Source of the DNA: Candidatus Methylomirabilota bacterium
GTDB lineage: Bacteria; Methylomirabilota; Methylomirabilia; Methylomirabilales; Methylomirabilaceae
Reading direction: 5' to 3'
Assembly (NCBI GenBank): GCA_016207095.1
Contig: JACQQF010000043.1
Coordinates: forward strand, 30,156-94,155
DNA: 64,000 bases
The translations under genes were made by a program, and so were the position numbers. Below the pieces are notes generated by a model. That model did not search any database, was not told where the DNA came from, and saw only the letters and a list, made by a program, of their open reading frames with translations. Each line of letters opens with the position of its first letter. Position 1 is the first letter of the stretch. Shown one piece after another: positions 45,915 to 52,978 of this stretch.

Positions 45915-46038
45915 TCCTGAGTCAGAAATTCGCTCGATAATTTCCCCTCTCCCCTGTGTGGGGGAGAGGGCGAGGGTGAGGGGGTGTAGGCGGCGGCACC
46001 CTCACCCCAACCCTCTCCCGAAGGGAGAGGGGGAGAAA
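45915..46038. mobile_element. MITE-like remnant related to the 2518-2688 element
   Basis: TCCTGAGTCAGAAATTCG at the left (45915-45932) matches the TIR at 2518-2688, followed by two inverted G/C blocks (CCCCTCTCCC...GGGAGAGGG and ACCCTCACCCC...). A matching right end was not found. Falls between yajC and the convergent methyltransferase gene. Confidence 0.45.
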
Positions 46039-46087
46039 CTGGTTAGACCGTGTGCAGAAAAAGTCATCGAGCTTCTCAGTTGGGCCA

Positions 46088-47263
46088 TTAGGACAGCGCT
46101 TCAAGGATGGCGACCTTCAGGTAGTGGGTTTCCCGGACGTTGAGCAAGACCGGGTGATCCTGGGCCTGGGTGCGGAACTCGATCAGCCGAAATCGGCGAT
46201 TCGCGTCCGCGGCCGCCTCGGCCAGCATCTCGCGGAACAGCTCTGCTGAGAGGTGATACGAGCAGGAGCAGGTCACGAGGATCCCCCCCTCACGCAGTAG
46301 TTTCATGGCCCGGAGGTTGATCTCCTTGTAGCCTCTGATGGCACTCTCTAGCGCCTCTTTCCCCTTCGTGAAGGCGGGAGGGTCCAGGATAATCAGATCA
46401 AAGCCCTTCCCATCCCGATCCAGCGATCGTAGCTCGTCGAACGCATTGCCTTCGAGTATCCGTACGACCCCGCCGAATCCGTTCAACTCGGCATTCTTGA
46501 CAGCCAGGGCCGCCGCATCCTTCGAAAGTTCGATCCCCAAGACCGACGCGGCCCCCGCGGCGGCCGCATGCAGGCCAAAGCCCCCTGTATAGCAAAAGGC
46601 ATCCAGGACTTCTCGGCCTTCAGCCAACGATCGAACCCGCAACCGGTTTTCACGCTGATCCAGGAACAGGCCGGTCTTCTGGCCGGCGGCAACGTCAACC
46701 CACAACCGCACCCCCCCTTCCGAGATCTGCAGTGTTGTCTCGAACTGCCCGTGGAGGAACCCGCTCGTCCGTTCGAGCCCTTCAAGCTGCCTGGCTGGCG
46801 AATCGTTCCGCGCGTAGATGCCGAGGGGCCGAAGCAGGTCGAGGAGGAGGGTCACGACGGTATCGCTCAACGCCTCGATCCCCGCTGTCAGAAACTGGAC
46901 AACCAGGATCTCACCGTACCGATCGACGATCAGGCCCGGAAGCTGATCGGCCTCGCCGAACACGACCCTATGGGCATCAGCGTCAGGCGCCCATCGTTTC
47001 CGGAGGTCGATCGCGCACTGAAGGAGGCGACGCAAGAGCGCCTCGTCGATCGCCTCCTCCTGCCAGGTGAGCAAGCGAACCAGGATCTGGGAACGGGGAT
47101 TGATGTACCCGCGCCCGATGAAGCGACCCCGCGCGTCCTTGACCTCTACCAGGTCACCTGGCGCCGGGTCACCCTCGATCCATTGAACCTCCCCTCGATA
47201 AATCCAAGGATGTCCGGCAAGTGGCCGTCGCTCCTTCCCCTTGTGCAAGGTGATTTTGTGCAT
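46088..47263 (-). CDS. Class I SAM-dependent rRNA methyltransferase (RlmI-like)
   Basis: A 391-residue protein with an N-terminal PUA domain (HKGKERRPLAGHPWIYRGEV), a central EEHD-like domain and a Rossmann methyltransferase (VLDAFCYTGGFGLHAAAAGA, FDLIILDPPAFTKGKEAL, GGILVTCSCSYHLS). DPPAF and the SCSYH motif with its Cys fit 23S rRNA m5C enzymes such as RlmI. Substrate base not proven. The ATG at 47263 has AAGGACC 9 bases upstream; longer starts lie in repeat DNA. Confidence 0.86.
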   Translation of the reverse strand: MHKITLHKGKERRPLAGHPWIYRGEVQWIEGDPAPGDLVEVKDARGRFIGRGYINPRSQILVRLLTWQEEAIDEALLRRLLQCAIDLRKRWAPDADAHRVVFGEADQLPGLIVDRYGEILVVQFLTAGIEALSDTVVTLLLDLLRPLGIYARNDSPARQLEGLERTSGFLHGQFETTLQISEGGVRLWVDVAAGQKTGLFLDQRENRLRVRSLAEGREVLDAFCYTGGFGLHAAAAGAASVLGIELSKDAAALAVKNAELNGFGGVVRILEGNAFDELRSLDRDGKGFDLIILDPPAFTKGKEALESAIRGYKEINLRAMKLLREGGILVTCSCSYHLSAELFREMLAEAAADANRRFRLIEFRTQAQDHPVLLNVRETHYLKVAILEALS

Positions 47264-47296
47264 TGGTCGGTCCTTCATGGCAACTCGCACCCCGCC

Positions 47297-47384
47297 GTAC
47301 GGGCGACCCGGCGGGTCGCCCCTACCCCCGCACTTCGCACCTTACGCTCCCCACTTCGCACCCCGCACCTCGCACACCGCACTC
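47297..47384. repeat. Palindrome plus eight CGCACNN heptamers
   Basis: A palindrome GGGCGACCCGGCGGGTCGCC at about 47301-47320 (flanked by GTAC/CTAC) precedes eight consecutive 7-bp units (47329-47384), consensus CGCACNY; six of eight carry CGCAC. The array stops two bases from the stop codon of the next methyltransferase. Confidence 0.85.
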
Positions 47385-47386
47385 CT

Positions 47387-48193
47387 TCACGGTCTCTCCA
47401 CCGTCACGATCCTGGTCGAGCCACACCGAAGAAGCTTCCCCAACGCCAAGTCGAGCTTCATCACCTTCCGAAAGAAGGCATCGAAGCGAGGGGCCTCCTC
47501 TCGCCGACGGAAGAGCAGCGAAGGGGGAATCAGCATCGTGAGTATGTTCATGCTCCGGACCTCCACCAGCCGCAGACCGTGTGCGTGAAGGAGATCGCGA
47601 AGCTCCCGCCAGGTGAAGGTCTTAAACTGCATCCCCTTCCACTCCCGCAGGTGCCCGCCGCGGGTCGTCATCGCCCGCCAGAGCTCCTTCGGAAGGTACA
47701 GGAGGTCGGGACACCACTTCGAGTCCACCTCGAACGAGATGAGACCCCGGGAGGCACAGACCCGCACCATCTCCCTCAGCACCACATCCACCGCGGTGAA
47801 GTTATGGCCGATGACATCCCCATAGGCCAATATCGCCTGAGCGCATCCATCCTCGAACGGGAGCCTGGTGATGTCGCCGGTCACGAAGCCGACGTTGGGT
47901 CTGGCCTCGCATCGCTTCCGGGCTGCTTCGATCATCCGTTCAGAGATGTCGATCCCGATGATCCGGCCGGCCCGCTGGGCCAGCAGGATCGTCTGCTTGC
48001 CCGTTCCACATCCGAGGTCGAGCGCCAGACCAGACGGTCGAGCGCTTGCAATCCGTCGCACGCACTCACGATACACCTGATAGCAGGAGGCGAAGTAGAA
48101 CTGCTCCTCGAGCTGGTCGTACTCCGCCTGCATGGCATCGTAGACCGCCGCTACATGCGAGCCGACCTCAGGCTGGTTAGTCCGGGAGATCAT
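47387..48193 (-). CDS. Class I SAM-dependent methyltransferase
   Basis: A 268-residue protein with motif I ALDLGCGTGKQTILLAQRAG at about 80, motif II IIGIDISERMIEAAR and a post-I stretch VTGDITRLPFEDGCAQAILA. The acceptor is not identifiable; ubiquinone/menaquinone-type and small-molecule methyltransferases look alike. The C-terminal third has MQFKTFTWRELRDLLHAHGL, as in ubiE/bioC-like proteins. Probably co-transcribed with nothing recognised: a gap with repeats follows and ald lies 18 bp upstream. Confidence 0.82.
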   Translation of the reverse strand: MISRTNQPEVGSHVAAVYDAMQAEYDQLEEQFYFASCYQVYRECVRRIASARPSGLALDLGCGTGKQTILLAQRAGRIIGIDISERMIEAARKRCEARPNVGFVTGDITRLPFEDGCAQAILAYGDVIGHNFTAVDVVLREMVRVCASRGLISFEVDSKWCPDLLYLPKELWRAMTTRGGHLREWKGMQFKTFTWRELRDLLHAHGLRLVEVRSMNILTMLIPPSLLFRRREEAPRFDAFFRKVMKLDLALGKLLRCGSTRIVTVERP

Positions 48194-48211
48194 GGATGGA
48201 CTGTTATGCCG

Positions 48212-49330
48212 TTATCCCTTTGCAGCTTCCCCGGGAGGCACGTAGGGCAGGCCATGCGCTTTCGCGACGGCCGGATGGGTCACGTGGCCGAGAGCGACAT
48301 TCAACCCCAACGAGAGCTCCGGATGCTCCAGGATGGCCCGGCGCCACCCGCTATCGGCGATCCACATCGCGCAAGGAAGGGTCACATTGGTGAGGGCGAA
48401 GGTCGAGGTTCTGGCGAAGGCGCCGGGCATGTTCGCGACACAGTAGTGCAGGATGCCGTCCACGTCATAGACCGGATCGGTATGGGTGGTGGGCCGGCTG
48501 GTCTCGATGCAGCCACCTTGGTCGATGGCGACATCGACGATCACCGATCCGGGCTTCATGTGCCTCACCATCTCGCGGGTGACCAGCTTGGGCGCTCTAG
48601 CCCCCGCGATGCACACGGCGCCGATCAGCAGGTCGGCGCGTTTCACGCATCCTTCGACGCTCATCTGGTTTGAGATAAGGGTGGTCACATTGTCGGGAAG
48701 AATCTCATCGAGGTAGCGCATCCGATTCGAGTCCACATCCAATAGGTAGACCCATGCGCCCATCCCACCAGCAATCTTCGCCGCGTTATATCCGACCGTC
48801 CCACCTCCGAGGATCACCACCGTGGCGGGAGGGACGCCCGGCACCCCGCCGATCAGCACGCCGCGACCCCCATGGGGGGTGGCCAGATAGTGCGCTCCAA
48901 TGTGCACCGCCATTCGTCCGGCGACCTCACTCATCGGCTCCAGCAGCGGCTTTCGGTCGTCACGCGTCTCCACCGTCTCGTAGGCGATCCCCACAACTCG
49001 ACGTTCGAGCAGGAGCTTGGTCAGCTCCGGTGCGGGCGCAAGGTGGAGATAGGTGAACACAATTTGTCCTTCACGGAGCAGATCGCACTCGGGAGGGAGG
49101 GGCTCCTTCACCTTGTAGATCAGATCGGCCTCACCGTATATCGCCTTCGGATCATTCACCAGCTCCGCGCCAGCCTTGGCGTAGGCATCGTCAGGTAGAC
49201 CAGAACCGATGCCAGCTCCTCGCTGAACCATCACCCGGTGCCCTTTGGCGCGTAAGGCTTGAACGCCGGCCGGGATGATCGCCACCCGATGTTCGGCTTC
49301 CTTGATCTCTTTAGGGACTCCGATCACCAT
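48212..49330 (-). CDS. ald: Alanine dehydrogenase
   Basis: A 372-residue enzyme: MVIGVPKEIKEAEHRVAIIP at the N-terminus, VKEPLPPECDLLREGQIVFTYLHLA, NAD site VVILGGGTVGYNAAKIAGGMG, and the catalytic-region HMKPGSVIVDVAIDQGGCIE. It interconverts alanine and pyruvate with NH3 and NADH. The ATG at 49330 gives the normal family length; a GTG at 49369 is possible. No clear ribosome site. Confidence 0.95.
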   Translation of the reverse strand: MVIGVPKEIKEAEHRVAIIPAGVQALRAKGHRVMVQRGAGIGSGLPDDAYAKAGAELVNDPKAIYGEADLIYKVKEPLPPECDLLREGQIVFTYLHLAPAPELTKLLLERRVVGIAYETVETRDDRKPLLEPMSEVAGRMAVHIGAHYLATPHGGRGVLIGGVPGVPPATVVILGGGTVGYNAAKIAGGMGAWVYLLDVDSNRMRYLDEILPDNVTTLISNQMSVEGCVKRADLLIGAVCIAGARAPKLVTREMVRHMKPGSVIVDVAIDQGGCIETSRPTTHTDPVYDVDGILHYCVANMPGAFARTSTFALTNVTLPCAMWIADSGWRRAILEHPELSLGLNVALGHVTHPAVAKAHGLPYVPPGEAAKG

Positions 49331-49385
49331 CGCGAGCGTGCCATACTTTCCCCACTCCCTCAAGGTCACAGACCGCCCGCACTAT

Positions 49386-49428
49386 TCCCCCCTCTCCCCC
49401 ATGCGGGAGAGGGCGTGGGTGAGGGGGC
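49386..49428. repeat. CCCTCTCCC/GGGAGAGGG palindromic repeat
   Basis: CCCCCCTCTCCCCCATGCGG and GGAGAGGGCGTGGGTGAGGG resemble the left inner block of the elements at 2518-2688 and 45915-46038, without their ends. Confidence 0.55.
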
Positions 49429-49522
49429 GAAAGGCGGACAGTCATGCATCGCACTGACAGTTACACGGCAGGCAGGACAATGTCAAGAATGGAGCCTGAG
49501 GAGGGACTCTTATTGCGCCTGG

Positions 49523-50233
49523 TCAATCCAGGCAGAGCTTTTCCAGGAGGTCAAGGTCCAGGCACTCCAGGCTCCGGACGACCAGTTCGGCGCCTGAGAA
49601 GTCCTCACCCTTTGTGTAGTCGTTGTAGACCACTGCGCAGCGAAGACCGGCCTCCTTCGCCGCCTTGAAGCCTTTCTCGGAATCCTCAATCACCAGGATT
49701 CCAGAGGTCTCGAGTCCAAGCTTTTCCGCACAGCTCGTATAGAGGGCAGGAGCCTTCTCGCCGGACTGTTTGCCGAGGATCGGGTCGAAGTGCTCGAGGG
49801 CACCGGGAAGTTGAGCGTTGAGGAGCGCGCGAATCTGCTCTTCATCGCTGACCGACACGATCGCGAGCCGCACCCCCCGGTCGATCGCTTCCCGGATGAT
49901 TCTCTCCACACCCGGCCGCAACGACAGATCCCCCACTCGCTTGAGGTAGATTTCCTTCTTGATCGCGAACAGCTCGGGTACAATCCGGTCGATCTCCGCC
50001 CCTGAGAGCGATGTCCGGGTCGAGAGAGCCATTCGCATCCGATTGGCAGTGCCCGGGATCTTCAGGAGGTCCTTGAACTCCTCCCACGTCCACCGGATGT
50101 CGAACCCTGTCCTGAGGACACTCGAAGGGCCCATCCGCTCGAAGGCCTCATTGCAGGCCGCCAGATGCCCGTCTTTCTCCGTATCGGCCAGCGTCCCATC
50201 CACATCAAAGATAATCGCCTTCAGCTTCCCCAT
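49523..50233 (-). CDS. HAD-superfamily phosphatase, CbbY-like
   Basis: A 236-residue haloacid dehalogenase-type hydrolase. Motif I AIIFDVDGTLADTEKDGHLA (nucleophile Asp), motif II LAIVSVSDEEQ, motif III lysine in GKQSGEKAPALY and motif IV VIEDSEKGFKAAKEAGL. The helical cap and NEAFERMG stretch fit CbbY/phosphoglycolate phosphatase-like members. Substrate uncertain. Complete. Confidence 0.85.
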   Translation of the reverse strand: MGKLKAIIFDVDGTLADTEKDGHLAACNEAFERMGPSSVLRTGFDIRWTWEEFKDLLKIPGTANRMRMALSTRTSLSGAEIDRIVPELFAIKKEIYLKRVGDLSLRPGVERIIREAIDRGVRLAIVSVSDEEQIRALLNAQLPGALEHFDPILGKQSGEKAPALYTSCAEKLGLETSGILVIEDSEKGFKAAKEAGLRCAVVYNDYTKGEDFSGAELVVRSLECLDLDLLEKLCLD

Positions 50234-50269
50234 CCTTTCGGCCCCGACCCTTGCTGACTCTTGAATGCT

Positions 50270-50345
50270 CTTACCCGCTCACCCTGAGCGTGTCGAAGGG
50301 TGACCCGTCGAGCCATTTGGACTGGCTCAGGACAGGCCCTCCCAC
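50270..50345. repeat. Dispersed CCCTGAGCGTGTCGAAGGG-type repeat
   Basis: CACCCTGAGCGTGTCGAAGG and CTCAGGACAGGCCCT, as in 2419-2482. Lies between the HAD gene and nadE. Confidence 0.55.
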
Positions 50346-50405
50346 AGAGCTAATCGCTTCAAATCATGCCATGGAGCAGAAATGACCCGAGACTCACCGG
50401 AGGAG

Positions 50406-51227
50406 TTACTTGCCCCAGTCGCGGGGGTAGCGGAAGTCGCGGTCGATGGTGCGGGACGAGACCTTGGCGATGAGGGGCAGGCGCCGCTTGTACTGGGAGG
50501 CTTGGACCTTGGCAAAGGCCGCGCGGACGAACCGCTCGTCGAAGCCGGCTTCGAGCAGGTCGGACAGCTCGTATCGACGATCCACCATCAGGTAGAGGAT
50601 CTGATCGACCTGTTCGTAGGTGAAACCCAGCTCCCCCTCGTCGGTCTGCCCAGCCCAGAGGTCGGCGCTCGGCGCCTTTTGGACGATCGCTTCCGGAACG
50701 CCCATGTGGCGGGCCAGTTGCCGGACTTGGGTCTTGTACAGGTCGCCCAGCGGATTGATCGCGCTCGCCATATCCCCATAGAGCGTCCCGTAGCCTAGCA
50801 GCAGCTCGGTCTTGTTGCTGGTCCCGAGGACAAGCGCCTTGAGCTTGGCCGAGTGATCGAAGAGGATGGTCATCCGCTCGCGCGCCATCTTGTTCCCACG
50901 GCGTACCTGGTCCGCCTCCGGGAAGCGCTCGAAGTAGGCATCCACCATCGGGGTGATCTCGATCACGTCAGATTGGATGCCCAACTGCTTCACCACCAGC
51001 TCCGCATGCTCCTGGCTCTCCGGGCTGCTGGTCCGGTAGGGCATCAGGAGAGCCCAGACATTCTCGGCCCCTAACGCCTCGGCCCCAAGAAAGGCTGACA
51101 GCGACGAGTCCACCCCGCCGGAGAGGCCGACCACCACGCGACTGAATCCTGCCTTTCGGACCTCATTGACGATAAACCCGATCAGGACGCGCCGGAGCAG
51201 GTCACAGTTTAAGGAGAGATCGATCAC
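50406..51227 (-). CDS. nadE: NAD+ synthetase (synthetase domain only)
   Basis: A 273-residue N-type ATP pyrophosphatase. P-loop [54 protein letters not shown] and [20 protein letters not shown]. It amidates nicotinate adenine dinucleotide to NAD+. It lacks the glutaminase domain, which is coded by the adjacent nitrilase gene (GTGA overlap). C-terminal residues [20 protein letters not shown] fit the family. Confidence 0.94.
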   Translation of the reverse strand: MIDLSLNCDLLRRVLIGFIVNEVRKAGFSRVVVGLSGGVDSSLSAFLGAEALGAENVWALLMPYRTSSPESQEHAELVVKQLGIQSDVIEITPMVDAYFERFPEADQVRRGNKMARERMTILFDHSAKLKALVLGTSNKTELLLGYGTLYGDMASAINPLGDLYKTQVRQLARHMGVPEAIVQKAPSADLWAGQTDEGELGFTYEQVDQILYLMVDRRYELSDLLEAGFDERFVRAAFAKVQASQYKRRLPLIAKVSSRTIDRDFRYPRDWGK

Positions 51228-52081
51228 CTGGCCCCCTCCCGCTTGATCCGCTCCAATTCTTGCAGCGTGACATCTATCCGCTCATCCCGGAGCAGCGGGT
51301 TCGCCATTCTGGCCCGGCGAACTTCGGCGTGATCGATGTCAGCCACCAAGATCGCCTCGCTCACGTATTCCGCCTTGGCGACCGTATCGCCGGACGGGGC
51401 AATCACCTCGGAGCCCCCCCAGAAACAGGCCCCATCTTCGTAGCCGACCCGATTCGCGTACAGGACATAGCAGGTGAAGAGCTGCGCATAGGCCCGGTTG
51501 ATCGTCTCCCACGCTCTGGCATTCGCAAATGTCTTGCCTTCCTCCAACCCGCCTCGGCCGGGACTGGAGGAGGGTGAGATCAGGACATCCATACCATCGA
51601 GCGAGGCGACGCAAGCCGCCGAGGGATGCCACATGTCCTCGCAGATCAGGATCGCGGACCGGCCGATTCCGGATCGGAACGTCCTGATCCGCCCGCCCTC
51701 CGCCAGATACCGCTGCTCATCGAAGATCCCGTAGGTCGGAAGATAGACCTTGCGGTGGACATGGATGATCTCGCCGAGCGACAGATAGATGGCGGCATTG
51801 TAGAAGAGGCGCTCGGGCGTCTCCTCGACAAGCCCTACGATGAGATCAATCCGACGACTCAGGTCTCTCAGCCTGCCGAGAAAGGGGCTGGTGAGGGGCA
51901 GGGCGACCGAAGAAACGATATCCTTGAGGAAGTATCCGGTCAGGCTCAGCTCGGGGAAGACCACCAGGCGGGCGCCGCGAGCGATCGCCTCCTCGGCCGT
52001 CTTCTCGTGCACGGCCAGGTTCCGCTCCAGGTCACCGAGCGCGGGGTTAATCTGGGCGAGGGCGATCGTGTGTCGGCTCAC
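51224..52081 (-). CDS. Carbon-nitrogen hydrolase (probable glutaminase partner of NadE)
   Basis: A 285-residue nitrilase-fold protein with the catalytic triad: Glu in [11 protein letters not shown], Lys in [14 protein letters not shown] and Cys in [11 protein letters not shown]. This matches the amidase domain fused to NadE in glutamine-dependent NAD synthetases. The four-base overlap with nadE suggests a two-subunit enzyme in which this protein delivers ammonia. Other C-N hydrolase roles are possible but less supported by context. GTG start. Confidence 0.88.
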   Translation of the reverse strand: MSRHTIALAQINPALGDLERNLAVHEKTAEEAIARGARLVVFPELSLTGYFLKDIVSSVALPLTSPFLGRLRDLSRRIDLIVGLVEETPERLFYNAAIYLSLGEIIHVHRKVYLPTYGIFDEQRYLAEGGRIRTFRSGIGRSAILICEDMWHPSAACVASLDGMDVLISPSSSPGRGGLEEGKTFANARAWETINRAYAQLFTCYVLYANRVGYEDGACFWGGSEVIAPSGDTVAKAEYVSEAILVADIDHAEVRRARMANPLLRDERIDVTLQELERIKREGAR

Positions 52082-52899
52082 GCGATTCCACTCCGCATGA
52101 GAGTAGGGGCCAGGTCGCGATAGATCTCTTCCATGGCGGGCGAGAGGGTCCCACCCCGCGTCTGGTAAACGAAGAGAGGCGCCAGCATGCGAAGGCCAGG
52201 CCGTCCTTCACGTCGTGCCTCGACCAGGATGAGTTCTGCGTCGGCGCCGGGGAATGAGTGGACCGGCCGCAATAATTTAGGCTCAAGCCGTTTGGCCCGA
52301 AGGCGCGTCAGCAGATCGGCGAGCCGAGAGCCATGGTAGATCAGGCAGGTTCGTCCTTTGGGCGCCAGGGCGTATCGAATAGCGGCGATGATCTCCGGCA
52401 GTGTGGCAGACACCTCGTGCTTAGCCTGTCTGGTTTCGGGATCCGGGCTCAACCGTCCACGACCGATCTCCCGGTATGGAGGGTTGCAGAGGACCAGGTC
52501 AAAGCCCGCCGGCGGAACGAGTGCCTCAACTCGGCGGAGGTCGCCCTCGACGATCTCCGCGCGATCGTGCAGTCCGTTGAGCTGTGCTCCGCGCAGAGCC
52601 CGGCTCGCCAGGGCCGGCTGGATCTCCAGCCCGACAACGCGGATCTGGGGATGCCGGTGGGCAAGCAACAGGCCGATCGCCCCGTTCCCGCATCCGAGAT
52701 CCAGTACCCGGTCAGCGGGCCTCGGCGCGGCAAAGTGCGCCAGCAAGAGGGCATCCATCGAGTGTCGGAAGCCCCTAACGCTCTGAATAATCCTTAGACC
52801 CTCCGACCCAAGGGCATCGAGCGACTCCCCCTCGCGTAGCACCGAGTCTATCGTCCCCTGGTGCGCCCGTGTGTTCATCATGTCGTTACTGTAATACAT
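52078..52899 (-). CDS. tRNA1(Val) A37 N6-methyltransferase-like (TrmN6/YfiC)
   Basis: A 273-residue class I methyltransferase: GFRHSMDALLLAHFAAPRPA, motif I VLDLGCGNGAIGLLLAHRHP, ELE-like VVGLEIQPALASRA and the N6-adenine motif FDLVLCNPPYREIGRGR. The order fits TrmN6/YfiC proteins. Its stop overlaps the nitrilase start. Start at 52899 or 52881; no strong ribosome site. Confidence 0.85.
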   Translation of the reverse strand: MYYSNDMMNTRAHQGTIDSVLREGESLDALGSEGLRIIQSVRGFRHSMDALLLAHFAAPRPADRVLDLGCGNGAIGLLLAHRHPQIRVVGLEIQPALASRALRGAQLNGLHDRAEIVEGDLRRVEALVPPAGFDLVLCNPPYREIGRGRLSPDPETRQAKHEVSATLPEIIAAIRYALAPKGRTCLIYHGSRLADLLTRLRAKRLEPKLLRPVHSFPGADAELILVEARREGRPGLRMLAPLFVYQTRGGTLSPAMEEIYRDLAPTLMRSGIA

Positions 52900-52943
52900 T
52901 GCCCAGCAAAAAACAATTCAGAGGTGCGGCGCTCGACCTTATC

Positions 52944-52978
52944 ACCACCTCGCACTTCGCACCTCGCACATCGCACTT
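52944..52978. repeat. CGCACNT heptamer array ending at the priA stop codon
   Basis: ACCACCT followed by CGCACTT, CGCACCT, CGCACAT and CGCACTT: five 7-bp units without gap, abutting the priA TAG (52979). Confidence 0.9.
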
